Position numbers and translations under genes: made by a program. A stretch of 64,000 nt of DNA, taken from assembly GCA_020736575.1 (NCBI GenBank), contig JAGPYM010000056.1:1-64000 (forward strand), read 5' to 3'. The notes beneath the pieces were generated by a model that saw only the letters and a list, made by a program, of their open reading frames with translations, was not told the DNA's origin and ran no database searches. Source of the stretch: Thelonectria olida. Its lineage: Eukaryota; Ascomycota; Sordariomycetes; Hypocreales; Nectriaceae. Positions 22,574 to 33,901 of the stretch are shown piece after piece; positions within the stretch are counted from its first letter, which is position 1; every line of letters starts with the position of its first letter.

Positions 22574-25500
22574 CTAAATAATCAGAAACGACATAGAACC
22601 ATAGAATTCGATGAAATCTTTAATCTTTCTGTTTTCAGGTCTCAATGCCGGATCACAATCCCAGGAGAGGTCTTCCGGTATGAGAAGGACGGTATACCCT
22701 TTAGCGATGCAGATGCATAGGGCTGCAAGGCGTGCTTCCCAGTTCCCTCTAGCCCTGAGTATGCCCGGTTTGGACGGGGCAACGATCATTTCATCAAATG
22801 TGTCGATCGAAACTAGGCCATCTGGATGATGAAACGGTTGTGCTCCGAGTGACCCTGCCACATCATCAGACTGGTCCGAGAGTAGATCGAATATGATTTT
22901 TTCGCTGCGTAGGGTCGATAGAACATCAAGCTCAGCGATCCATTTGCCTCCGTCAAAAACAGACACCAAGGTCTCCTGAAAGTATGCTTCAACATCTTTT
23001 CCACCCGAGTAGCCGACGTTGAGTGGGAAGCTAGCTTCGGAGAAGGACAATTGAAGCTTCGTGTCTGCAAAGTGATCCTCCATCTTGCCATCAAATGGCT
23101 TGAAGTCATAGCGATACCACTCGTCGATGCCAAATTCTCTAATGTTAGGGGCGGCGGGAGGTATCATGAATGCAACCCCAGCCTTTCCGATATTGCCGGT
23201 AAAGCGCCTAATGGGAGTCCGGGGCTGCTTGGTTGCTGGATCATTGAGAAGGGCTGTTACGACGTGGAGAGAATCAGTCGTAGATAAGGCGAAGACCTTA
23301 CTGAGATCCGCAGCTTGCAGGTTGAATTGGCCCGTCTCCATCATGGCAATGCATGAGAAGCAAATAGCCGTATCAACATAGCCTGGACGTACTCGATAAT
23401 AAAGGCTGAGCTCATCGTTGATGGTGGAGCGTGAAGAGATCCAGTCGGCTGTACTCCAGTCTTTCTGAACAACTCGAACATCGATTGTCGCGCCGTCAAG
23501 GTCATGATAGAGGTCGTTGATGAAAGTTGCTCCAAGCCACGAGATATTTGGTCCGGCTTTCTGAAGTAGTTCTGCGCAGACAGTAAACCGCACTTTTCGT
23601 GATTCCGGATCAAATAGTTCGAAAACTTCTGATACTGAAAGTTCATCGAGCACCGCGGCGGTCTTTGCTTGAGGAGTCTTGTAAAGTTGATGGATAACTT
23701 GACGGGTGTCATTCCCAGGAACCAGTGGCTTGGACGCCATGCGGAATAAAGCGACGTCGTCAATGTCTCCAATAACTAGCTGAAAAACCCAGCCATGTTG
23801 ACCAGGCTTTGTCATGATCAGGAAGTCTTTCATCATCAATGCAGTGCGTTCACGGCTCTGTGGGCTCTCTCGAAACACATCCGATTTGCTAAGAATTATG
23901 GACTTTCCTGTGAGAAGATATCCCTCAGCTTCCCATGATTCCGTCGCTACGGTCAGTATATCAACTTCGTATTCCTAGATATTAATTAGCACATTTCCGT
24001 CCTCATGGGCCATCTTTGAGATGTAGTCCTTGCCTTATGACACAACTGAAATGTAAATGCTGAGTTTTCCGCCGTGTGGATTTGCTCGTCACTCTTCGCC
24101 AGCTCTCGCTTCCGATCTGCGAAGGCCTGCTGCAGCTGGTCAGGCCACTCATAAGGCCTATCTACATTGTGTCGGCAGTCCCAGAGCCACCTTTGATGGC
24201 AGGATTGAGGCTCTGCCCCTCGACTAGTTCCTCTCCTCGGCTCGGGATAGGCGGTTGCAAATTCATACTGTCCATTCTCGTCCCTGCGCGTGATCAAGAA
24301 GCTATAATGTCCCTGCTGCTTCAGGCGCTTCTTGACGAATTCCCGCAGAACCGCTATTTTATCTTCCTGCGATCTAGCAGCAGCGAGATAAGTCCTCAGG
24401 TTGAAAATATTCTGGAAAATGGCCGAGCTGGTCTTGCAATACATCCTTCCGAGGTTGCGGAGTCGTCTCATCCTTGGTTGATGGAGCTGCGGCTTATACT
24501 TCAATGCCGAGCGTGCCAGAAGCAGAAACCATGATCGGTTCCCTTTTGAATCCTCTGGGAATTCCGACGCGAGAAGGTCCTCAGGTTTCACTCGCACGCG
24601 AAATATAGCTGCATGCAGTTCCACAGCTAAGATCATCACAAACTGGAGGACCTTGTCAGTCGAAAACGTGTCGTTGTCCCAGGGCTGAATGAACGAAGCA
24701 GTCATGGTGTATAGTAGTTCCTCCACAGTTAGTCTGTCTCGTTCACTGGTACTGATAGTGCCATATCTCCGAACAGGGAGTCCGTAGTAGCGCAGGTGGG
24801 CTAATGGCAACGACCAGTAGATGGACTTGGAGGCCTTCTCCGGAGACGATTCCAGACTGATGGTCAAGATGCCTCCTTTTGGAAACAGTTTGTCGTTCTG
24901 CTCTATGATGTCTTTCGGGCGCGACAAGCACAGCATGTCTGGGTAGAGATGCCAAGACGACAGGCCAATACCGATGTCGCCATGATTCAGTTCCAGTGGA
25001 TTCCCTTCAAGGAGTCTCTCGATCTGAAGCATTGAAGACGTCCATGCATCAGTAACGCTTTCATACGTCGCCTTCGTTGAGTTCACTTCCATTGTTAAGT
25101 TGTCGAGAATGAGCTGAAGTTGGGTTTGCTCCTTGCGCATCACTGAGTCTGCCACGTTTAACCATGCCCGGGCGCTGGCATCCCATTCGGCGATATCGTC
25201 CCTTGAGAAATTCTGATGCAGGGCGAATGCCAGCTCTGCCTCAATTTCGCCGTCCTCTTCGAGTTTTGCACGCACAGAATCCTTCCGTCTCGCGATGATC
25301 TCCATCCATATGGAAATGGACTCTGGAGCTGTCCAAGGTCTAGCCAGCATGCAAGCAAGAAGATGGCAAGCAATCGCCGGCTTCCCTGAAGTCGCTGCGG
25401 CCCATAAAGTGGTAGCATCAGCCCCGATGCTGCTTGCAAAAATGCCATGGGACGGGTTGCCCTTGGGGTTCGCCTTATCATTCTTGATGATCTGTGACGC

Positions 25501-25767
25501 TCGATAGCCGTAGGCCTTTATCAGGCAAGGCGTGGATGGCAGGATGCCTTTGAAAAGAACGCCCAATTTTCTCGCGATGACATGCCTGGTGCCTTCTTGC
25601 GCCTCATGAACCCTCTTTGGCGCCAAATGGCTGCCCACCGCCTCATACTCGGGCGGTGGGGCGACCTTCTTTGTGAAGAGACTGAGTTCAATATGGGCGT
25701 TGATGAGCGCATTGGTGTTTTCAGCTCTGGCAGTGACCAGTGAAGCGCTGAGATTTGAGATACTCAT
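22574..25767 (-). pseudogene. Large unknown fungal protein, two ORF blocks, apparently disrupted
   Basis: Block 1 (25767-23986; ATG at 25767) encodes about 590 residues. Block 2 (22574 to about 23970) continues with EVDILTVATESWEAEGYLLTG and ends after about 460 more. Between them, about 23970-24040, either an intron ends at a good acceptor (GCTAATTAATATCTAG), or coding continues through a one-base loss and a TAG. The alternative frame KDYISKMAHEDGNVL leads straight into block 2 except for that TAG at 23976-23978, which favours two lesions. No in-frame donor was found. There are no recognised domains. Composition and length look like a real host gene present elsewhere in fungi, but I cannot name it. 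Confidence 0.6.
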
Positions 25768-26329
25768 CTTTCCAGGTAGAAACAGAGATGTGAGAGTAGG
25801 TTTGCAAGAGATCCCAGCCAAGTCGAGGGGGGATTAGTATATGTAACATGCAGCAGGGCGGGTCCAGACACTGCTTTGCCCAACGAGCTTTCACTTCTCA
25901 AGGACTGTGCCGTCTGGACGCCTCACCGTACGCCTCACTTGCAGTTCTGCCTGATGTCCCATAACAAATGGGGGAAGTGAATGAGCGACTTTCGAAGCTT
26001 TGGGGCTGTGCATGCACAAGGTCAGCTCAGGACAACGCACAGCATCGGAAATCGGATAACGGAGTTAACTTTCAATTCTGCCTTTCTACTTTGCTCTTCG
26101 AACAACGCGCTTCTACGAAGGAATAAAAGAGCCCGTCCATATACTAATGCTTCTTAAACTTGACGTACTATGCACCAGTGCCTGGACTAAAATATGGCAT
26201 TAATTTGGTGAGTTCCTCAGCAAATTCTTTTGTTTCAGTTGCCTTTTGGTGGTGCTGTAGGATAATTAGCGACAAGCCATTCGTCTCAAGTCAAGTCTTC
26301 GCTCACCTCAATATTTTCCGTCCCAAGTA

Positions 26330-27019
26330 GCAAACTCTTAGTCTCCGCTGGCCTTCTGGAATAGACTTATCAGTCGTCACAGAAAGAGGTTCACCAGAGG
26401 AATCATTTGTGTTTGTTGCGTACGCCCAATATACGCCAGCGAATCTCTCGATCTTGTAGGTATCGGCGTAGGTCTTGTGCATTGAGGCTTGTAGCGCAGA
26501 GTCGCTTAGTGGTGCGCTATCTGAGAGTCTTATACAGGCCTGTAAGAAGATTATTAGTGGATGATTTCGATGGGGCTTTTAGGGCAATAATGAAGACGAA
26601 CAAATTCGCAAACAGGTGCTTCGAGCGCTTTCACAAAATCTGCGAATTGGGCGTCCGGGAATTCGAATGTGAGCGACAATGGCTCTTCTGTCGCAAGGCC
26701 AACCAATGGGCCTGGAATATTATATTTCTTACTGGCGTCAGGCCATTCTAATCATGGTGAACATTAGCCCTCTGCTCCATGGGACGTCTGGGAATTGGAA
26801 CATGGGTCGTTAGCACATACGAATCGCCTAGCAAATCTCATCCGACTTCTTTGGAAGCTCAGCTGACGGAGTTGGTATCGTGTAGCCATAGTATTGGGCT
26901 GACGCACCAGCCACAGAAGCAGCTTGTCGAAGCTTGCGGAACTCTGGTGCTGAAATCGTCAGAGGCGGTGGAAGAGCGAAGCTTATGGCGTAAACCCGCT
27001 CTCTACCAATCGCGCACAT
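26330..27019 (-). pseudogene. Decayed gene remnant, unknown
   Basis: Three minus-strand stretches in different frames look protein-like in sequence order: SAPEFRKLRQAASVAGASAQ then YYGYTIPTPSAELPKK (26828-27019), GPLVGLATEEPLSLTFEFPD (about 26560-26710), and KTYADTYKIERFAGVYWAYA (about 26370-26470). Introns could join some of them but no consistent set was found. It lies just downstream of the alcohol dehydrogenase on the same strand. No family is recognised. Confidence 0.3.
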
Positions 27020-27046
27020 GTCTATTGATCAGGCAGTCTATGTTTC

Positions 27047-28217
27047 TCATTGCACCAACACGTATCGGTATCTTGCCTTTCCGTTTTGCATCTCTATAAT
27101 TGCTTGATTGGCTTCGTTCATTGGCCATGTCTCCACCCAGGGCGTCACGTTCTCTTTGCTTGCAAAATCTAACATTTGCCTGATTTCCCTCGGCGATCCG
27201 ATCATGCTGCCACCGACCCGGATGCCCTTCCTGATCAGTATGTTTGGAGCTATGGGTGGAAGGCTGCCGGTATCGGAGAATCTTGAGTCCGTCAGCTTGT
27301 GCTAGGTAGGTCTAAGACGCACCGTGAGATGCTTACCCGACCTGAATAAAGGTCCCGCAAGACCCGAGAAGCGAGAGGTAGGCGTTCAGATGCGCTTTTT
27401 CACTCGACAGAGAGCATACGATCAGGTCCAAAGTCCCGGCGTGCTCAACTTGCCATTGATCTTCCTCTTCAGTGGCTATGTGCAGATCGGCGCCCATAGC
27501 GAGAAAATCGTTCCTTCGGGAAGAGCTTGGTGACAAGACCACGACCGTATCAGCGCCGAGCGCTCTGGCGAAAATCAACCCAAAGTGGCCCAATCCCCCG
27601 ACTCCAACGATCCCAACGCGCTTTCCCGGGCCGCACTCGTATTTGAGCAGCGGTGAGAACATGGTGATGCCAGCGCATAGCATCGGTGCTGCTAGCTGGG
27701 ATGGTAGGCCGTCCGGAATCTTGAAGACGAACCGACCGTGGGTCCGGTTGAAATTAGCATAGCCGCCATATGACCTGCCCTTATTTCCGGGATATTCAAA
27801 CCCATACGTGGGGACAAGCTCATATTGACAGTACTGCTCACGATCGCGCAGGCAGTCGTCACACTTCAGACAGCTGTAAGCCTGCGCTCCGACTCCTACG
27901 CGGTCCCCCAATTGTACGTGAGTGACATTATGGCCGATTTGTACAGCTCTGCCGACGATCTCGTGGCCGACGCAGCAAGCTACAGATCATTAGTATCACG
28001 ATGCTCCAACGACAAAGCCAAACGTACGATCTGATAGGCCACCATAAGAGGAGCGGAGGTTGTGAATGTCAGATCCGCAGATACCACAGTGGGTGACCTG
28101 AATGTCAACGTCATCTTCTGTCCACTCCTTTGGCTGAAAAGAATCCCATTCCATTCGGCCGTCCGCGGCATCAGGGGAATGCCCCAGCCATCCCTGAAAC
28201 CTCGAAACATTGGGCAT
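27047..28217 (-). CDS. Zinc-dependent alcohol dehydrogenase (MDR family, cinnamyl-alcohol-dehydrogenase type)
   Basis: Three exons give 355 residues exactly: 28028-28217, 27337-27979 and 27047-27281. The introns are 48 nt (27980-28027, GTACGT ... CTGTAG, branch point CTAAT) and 55 nt (27282-27336, GTAAGC ... CAAG). Catalytic zinc ligands are visible in THCGICGSDIH and GHEIVG. Structural zinc cysteines are in CLKCDDCLRDREQYC. The Rossmann motif is VGVGGLGHFG. The family (ADH6/7 and CAD-like) oxidises or reduces aromatic and branched alcohols/aldehydes with NADP(H). The ATG at 28217 precedes the expected N-terminus FQGWLG. No lesion is seen. Confidence 0.93.
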
Positions 28218-28271
28218 GGTGCGAGCCGAAGCAGAGCTGCTGCAGCTAAGAGAGTGATGAGGACTCAACCA

Positions 28272-28440
28272 GGCAGGCTACCGACATTGAGGCGCAGCAG
28301 GCAGTTATGCGACTGAAGGAGTTTTCTTTCCTCAGCTTGCGTCGGAAAGAGGACGGGGGGCGAAGCTACGAGATGCACAAGCTTGTGCAAGAAGCTATAC
28401 GGTATGGGCTGGGGGTAAGAGGTCCGATGGAGACACCCTA
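28272..28440 (+). pseudogene. NLR-type (NB-ARC/TPR) protein remnant
   Basis: A 55-codon open segment reads RLKEFSFLSLRRKEDGGRSY and then EMHKLVQEAIRYGL. This matches the winged-helix/linker region between NB-ARC and TPR repeats in fungal NLR-like proteins. Nothing of the nucleotide-binding domain or repeats remains. It starts 55 bases upstream of the alcohol dehydrogenase start, in opposite orientation. Confidence 0.6.
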
Positions 28441-28686
28441 GTGACGCCTGCCTCAGGCGTGCATGCGCTGCCGTGTTGGTGGCGATAGGGACGTCGACGC
28501 CAGTCCTAAAGGGGCACCTGGATGCGCCCCGGCTCTATCGTCCTAATTTGTGTATAATAGAGTTGGTGGTGGTTGCGACACAGCAATGCTCGTCACACTT
28601 TCCCTAGCTAGGTTGAGAAGATGAATCCAAGTTCAAAGGCACGCGGCTGAGCCCTCCACTGTGTCTACCTTTCTCCGCCAACACCT

Positions 28687-28878
28687 CAGCTAGCACCTGA
28701 ACGAACTCCCCAGCCCACTCCCCAGCCAACAGCTTCCCGGTCTGTTGAACCCGAAGCCGCGTCTAGCGTGCAAGAGCGACTTTGGAACCAGGCGTATGAC
28801 GAACTTGAAGTAAACGCGTCCAAGACAGTCGATGCGTACGAGACGATCCTCAAGGCCATCGTCGCGATTGGGCCCTAA
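28687..28878 (+). pseudogene. NWD-NACHT N-terminal domain remnant
   Basis: A Pro/Thr-rich stretch leads into SVQERLWNQAYDELEVNASK and TVDAYETILKAI, the signature start of the NWD domain of fungal NACHT NTPases. A stop follows and no NACHT domain is found. With the remnant at 28272-28440 it suggests that one or two NLR-like genes decayed here. Confidence 0.65.
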
Positions 28879-29269
28879 CCCAAGATGCCCCAGGAACTCG
28901 GGGAACTCGCTGGAGCAAAAGTTAGATGATGATCCCCGCACGCGGCGCGGGCCGAACTACCCTCGCGTTTCCCCCCACGTCGGCGCCCCCGTCACCACCC
29001 CTCCTTTAACGTGTGGGTTGACATCTAAACGGCACCTAGCTCTTGACCCCGCTCTAAGGGGGTATTGTGACCTAGAAAGTTCCACGAGGAAGCGGGGGAC
29101 AATGCCCGGCAGACATGGGATCCAATCGTGCCATCTGTAATTGGTTACTTGTCCTGTTATGCACCAAGTACAATTACAACGGGAATCAAATGTGTTGCGA
29201 GTCGTGCATTAACTTACTTCGAGCTATAGTTTATTGCTTAGTTTCCCCTTATGCCGTCTTCTTGGTCGT

Positions 29270-29481
29270 TCCCCAAGAAGTATTCTACAAGCATCGGGAA
29301 CAGCCTTCACAGCCGATCAAGACGACCTACTCATTCGGTTGAAGGAGGATCAGAATCGGCCTTGGAAGGAGATTCATGGGAGATTCACAGAACCCCTTTG
29401 GAGAGAATGCCTTCAGCGGCTCTTTGGCATGTTAGCATGGGGCGCAAGACACGCGTCGAGATTAGGATTCTCGAGACCTGA
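29270..29481 (+). pseudogene. SANT/Myb-like domain remnant
   Basis: TAFTADQDDLLIRLKEDQNR followed by PWKEIHGRF is the first half of a fungal SANT/Myb-like DNA-binding domain. The matching second half (SAALWHVSMGRKTRVE) is in another frame, so the copy is frameshifted near 29390. No full gene surrounds it. Confidence 0.5.
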
Positions 29482-30490
29482 ACGCAGGAAATCAGCAACT
29501 TAAGGAAATGTAGATCAGAGATTACTAGAGAGGTAGGCTAGCTAGACACTTGGCATTCAGCAGCGGAACTTGCCGGCTGCTGGCTGGGTCAGGGATTTGG
29601 CCCATGGCTTACCTGAGCGGAAACACCGCCCCTCTTCCCTAACTGAAGACCAGGGACTGGACAAGCAAGGAGAACTTGATGGAGAAATCCGTCAAGCTGC
29701 AACCTCCAGGGGGACCATGCATGGTTCGCCCGCCCTGCTGGAACACCCAGGCGGCGGCGGCTCAGCCTACTTCTTCCCCACCATACCGTCGATGATCCCA
29801 GAAAGGGGCCGGGGGAGAAGCCACCCTTTCCCGACCGAAAACGCAATTAAGATTTGACTTTGAGAGCGCCGAAGGAGTAAAGTCCGGCGATTGTGAGACG
29901 ACCGGCTGAGTCAGCCGAGGAGGTGAAGGCCCCGGCGGCGCACAACCATAGTATCGCAAGTGAGTGAACTCGCATTTTTGAGATTATTATTGTCGAGTTA
30001 ATAACAGCAAAGGGACGATCATCAGTAGGCTTCACCATCAGCTTACTTGGCCATGCGTTCATTGGCTGCCGAACATGTCTTGCTTGGCTGCTTTTGTCAG
30101 CCACAGCGCTTACATGGCGTACCTGATTCTCCAATGATTTTATGAGGCTGACTTCTCTTGCATCTGCATGGAGATGGTAGAGTCGCCTACGTGGTCGCCT
30201 TCGCACTTCGTCTCGAGTCGCGACTCGCGGCATACCCGCCCAGCCAGCTTTGGTGGCCCGAATTCAGCGGAGGTGACCCTCTTAGCACAGAGTTTGCCGG
30301 ACGAGGTTTCCAGTTCTTGAGCAATTGTAAGACTGGCTATGCGAAGCCCGTCCGGTGAGCAGAGTAGCCCGCCTGCCAGACGGAGGCCGCCTGCCTGGAA
30401 GCGAGTCACAAAATTGGGCACAGGTGTCGCCGTCGTCCCTGACGAGTTCCCGCAACGCAGGTGCAAACACGGTTGCGGGTTGGCGCCTTG
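29482..30490. other. Spacer without a supported gene
   Basis: Overlapping ORFs on both strands, GC-richer than the flanks, with no convincing family match. A minus ORF at 29847-29975 begins with a signal-peptide-like MRVHSLAILWLCAAGAF but is only 42 codons long. Confidence 0.4.
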
Positions 30491-30601
30491 TGTTGAGACC
30501 GTATGACTAAGATGGTCCAATCTGCTGGTGGCTGGGATGTGGAAATTATGTAGTGAGCCGTGCTCCTCACAGACACACGAAACTTAGACCTTTCAATATC
30601 A
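30491..30601 (+). repeat. Small TG...CA element, copy b, shorter
   Basis: Starts TGTTGAGACCGTATGACTA like copy a and matches it to about 30596, then ends TATCA without the last ~28 bases of copy a. No target duplication is visible. It lies in or next to the intron after the third exon of the Cys-rich gene fragment. Confidence 0.75.
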
Positions 30602-30646
30602 ATTGATTAGCATCTGATTTGTAGGAAGTAGGTAATGTTTACTCAC

Positions 30647-31046
30647 TGGCCGGCACGTGTGACCGTTCTTTGCGCAGTCCCAGCAGGCAGCACCAGTATC
30701 TGTCCGTATACGTTAGCCTGGAAAAGCTTTTGCGACAGAATAGCCACTTACTGTCCTGAGAGGCACACTCATGCCCAGGATTCTTGGTAGCGCGGGTAAC
30801 ACAGGGGCGGCAGGGGAAGTCACGCGCCGAGCCGATCGGAGGGGCCTTCTTCTTTTGTGCCCTCTTCTTCTACCCAAACAAATGTAATCAGTAACGATAT
30901 CTTGTGCAGAGCAGCCGGGTGGACTGTACGGTGATCTTGCTCGCGGATTTGCGGGTGCTGGACTGGACTCTTCCCCTATCGTTGACAATTTTGTCGCCGT
31001 TGGACTGCAGTCCACCGGACGCGTGCACAGCGTCTACGTTTGCCAT
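30647..31046 (-). pseudogene. Cysteine-rich protein, 5' exons only
   Basis: The ATG at 31046 opens MANVDAVHASGGLQSNGDK. A basic exon 30752-30869 carries FPCRPCVTRATKNPGHECAS and exon 30647-30699 carries CWDCAKNGHTCRP. Splice sites are good for the second intron (GTAAGT ... GACAG) and for the donor after the third exon (GTGAGT). The first intron's donor is weak. The paired CxxC and CxxCxxxxHxC motifs suggest a zinc-binding fold. The gene loses recognisable sequence at the small repeat (30491-30601). The function is unknown. Confidence 0.5.
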
Positions 31047-31400
31047 GACTAAGTCGACGGCGCACATTTGTGTTGCACTACGCTTCTGATTTACAGCACC
31101 TTGGCGACAGTTAGAAGAGCCCAATTCGTTTCCTTGGTGACGATAATGAGAACAGAGCGGAAAACTCATTTATCAATAGGCCACTTGAGGCATTCTTGAA
31201 TTGATCCGCGTCCAAGCTATTCCTAATGGGTGGCGTCCGCCACCCCACTACTTGATCTAGTCCGCAGCGAGGCAGCAGCAAAAGCGCGACGGTCCAGTGC
31301 AGCGCGCCAATCGCGTTGCTCAAATAGGGGTTCCAGCCCCAAATCCCCTTGCATTAAACACCACGACCTCGTTCTTGCCTTGATCCTCATCTCTATTGTC

Positions 31401-32788
31401 ATGGCTCGGCCACCCAACCCAATCGATCAATTTCGCGACTTTGTCAGCTTGCTGTACCTCAATGGAGTCTCGCGAAGCCAGATCAGATATAAGCTGCGGA
31501 AACATTACAATGTCGCTGTCAACCTTAGCACAATCCCAAGGCGGGTGGCCAGCTGGGGACTTCCGCGTCAACAATCGCGCACTATTGAGACCTTGAGTGT
31601 TCTTCAGAGGCAACTCCACCGGGACCGCCGCTGGCTACGCCGCATAAACAGCGACGAGGAACGCCTTGCTTTGTTGAAGAAGACAGAGCAAGTTATTGTC
31701 GAGATGGCTCAACGATCTAATGCCATTGCAGGATACGGTCGAAGGTTTCCCCAGTCCTATCTACGCCAACAACAGCAGCTTTGGGCACCCAGGGATCCCC
31801 TGTTTGAAATGTATAAAATCATGTTCCCAAACGATGTTGAAATGCGCCGAAGGATGATGCGAAGGAAGAAAGGGCAGTTCCTCGTCCCAGGGCCGAACTA
31901 TCAGTGGTGCACTGACGGCCATGACAAGCTGAAGGCATACGGTTTCGAGATATACGCCGCGATTGATGCATACTCTCGCAATATTGTCTGGTTCTACATT
32001 GGCCACTCAGCTACCACCGCCTTGAGTGTGTTGAAGCAGTATTTGGCTGCATGCGACGCTTATGGCTTGCGCCCATGGTACTTGCAGGCAGACCAGGGTA
32101 GCGAAACGCCACTGGTCGCAGCAGCCCATTGGAACTTTGCCTTGGCTGCTGGTGGGTGCGTGGAATGGAATGGCCAAGTCTTCCAGCAGGGCAAGCGGAT
32201 GAAGGATTCCTACAAGGCGGCACCGAGCACGAAGAACGTCAAGATCGAGAAGTGGTGGGAGAGCATGCTTCACGTCTCTTCACGGCAGTGGGTGGACTAC
32301 TTTGGGGAGCTTGCCAGGGATGGGGACTTTGACTGCCATATGCTCGAGGACCAGATTGCTATCTACGCTGTCTTCGAAGATGTGCTGCGTCAAGAGCTCT
32401 TCGATTTCGTGGAGGCGTGGAATCTACACAAAATTCGTCTTCAGAAGAACCGGCCTCATGTTGTGCACGGCCAACGTTGGATGAATTACCATTACCCTGA
32501 CCCAAGCAAGGCTTGCAATTGGGGAATCCCCATCGACCGTACAGTTCTAGGCGAGCTGGCACAGCCACTGGCTGACATCGATATCAGCACATGTCTTGAG
32601 CCAGAGACAAAGGAATGGTGCCGCGATGTTCTTAACGAATGGATTACCATAATGTAGTCGTCGGCGATCACCAGGAACCTGACAAGTTGCGCCCATTTAA
32701 GCGCTTCTACCTTGCCCTTCGAGACAGGATCATTCGGCACATAGAGAGTGGACAACGGCCTACGCTAGCCTACCAGGATGACATCTAA
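31401..32788 (+). pseudogene. Stand-alone retroviral-type integrase/transposase, C-terminal frameshift
   Basis: The ATG at 31401 opens a helix-turn-helix-like N-terminus (FVSLLYLNGVSRSQIRYKLR), then an integrase core. The acidic triad is visible in WCTDGHDKLKAYG, QADQGSE and NVKIEKWW. The reading ends at 32657 after NEWITIM, but one base further the next frame continues DYHNVVVGDHQEPDKLRPFK to a stop at 32788, so a G lost at 32641-32642 explains the break. There is no reverse transcriptase, protease or LTR nearby, so this is not an LTR retrotransposon remnant in any obvious way. The family resembles eukaryotic single-ORF integrase transposons (IS3EU or rve-like groups); the assignment is tentative. 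No terminal repeats were found. Confidence 0.75.
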
Positions 32789-33035
32789 GTATGCCGACTG
32801 TCTTGAGCGGGCAATCGCGAAAGCTGAGCCACACAAGCGAACTGCCTCTCATTCCAATTACCGTAGGCCCAATTCTGCATAGGCAGTGTCGCTGAAGCTT
32901 AACACTCGTCTGACCCTTGTAGAAGACTCCTTATCCTTACCCGGCCAATGCTCGTCTGGAAATGTGTCTCAATGCAAAGATCTACAGTCTCAAATCATGC
33001 AAATCGTATAGCATACCCTATTTGTATCTCCCTCC

Positions 33036-33162
33036 CCTCTAGCGCAGCCCCTTTGTGCCATTCGAACGTTGTGTCCTTAATGATAAAATTATACCGTTTA
33101 TGATCCGTCTCTGTCGACTTCCTTCTAATCAGTGCTAGGCTTTTCCACTCTCCGTGGATATA
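33036..33162 (+). repeat. Dispersed repeat, copy 1
   Basis: About 125 bases starting CTCTAGCGCAG and ending CTCCGTGGATAT recur in the same orientation at 43518-43640 with roughly 85% identity by eye. The unit is noncoding and shows no inverted ends. Confidence 0.75.
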
Positions 33163-33429
33163 AAGGGAGCAGAACACTGGGAAAGCTCATACCCCGCACT
33201 CCCCCCCGACAGTCCAACACCCGGAGCGCCCACCTCCGGCTTTCGGCCTCATCGAAATGGTCAAGCTCGGACCTGTATGGAATCACCTGAGGCTTTGCAG
33301 GATGAACACCACCAAGGCCCTCAAGAGAGAACGGTAACAAGGACGAGGAGCACATCGGATTCTATCCTAGGAATCCTCAGGGAGGCGAAGCCCTAAAAGA
33401 CGGAGACTTGGTCATCGGGAGTTGGGCTC

Positions 33430-33655
33430 CTAGGATTCACGACCGAAACAGTCGGCTGCTAGGGGTTCGCGCCGGTCGATGGAATTCAGTTGACGGAGAG
33501 TAGGGAGGCGATAGACCCGGGCCATGGAAAAAACCCGAACACTCATTGCAAACTCTGCGATCTGCTCGTCCTGGGGAGATTGTCCTTCCAGCTTGAGACA
33601 CTGATATGTGCCTGTGTAGAGGAAATGAACCATGACGTGGCCCGCTGCCTAGCGC
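33430..33655 (-). pseudogene. BTB/POZ domain fragment
   Basis: MVHFLYTGTYQCLKLEG followed by AEFAMSVRVFSMARVYRLPT matches the second half of fungal BTB/POZ domains, which dimerise and recruit Cul3 ligases. A plausible intron acceptor (CGCTAG) precedes it at 33655. The first half of the domain is not recognisable upstream. Confidence 0.55.
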
Positions 33656-33901
33656 AACAAGGAAAGGGTTCGAAGTCTATCCCGTCTTGGAAGCTAGTTG
33701 AGCCTTTCCCAGTTGCGATCGTAAAGACTTGGAAGCCGGTTGGTGTCTCCTTGATTCAGAGAATCTCCCTGCATTTTCAGCTAAAGCAATTGGCCTTTGC
33801 ATTGGTTAACCATCCTCTTAGAGATGTTCGTGCTGATGTCCTGGCTCTTATTTGACAGCTTGCTATTAACAATGCTTCTTGAGTACGATGTCTGGAGTGT
33901 T

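Noticed and set aside
29847..29975. 42-codon minus ORF with a signal-peptide-like start
   Set aside because: Too short, no downstream exon with good splice sites, and the composition of the rest is not distinctive.
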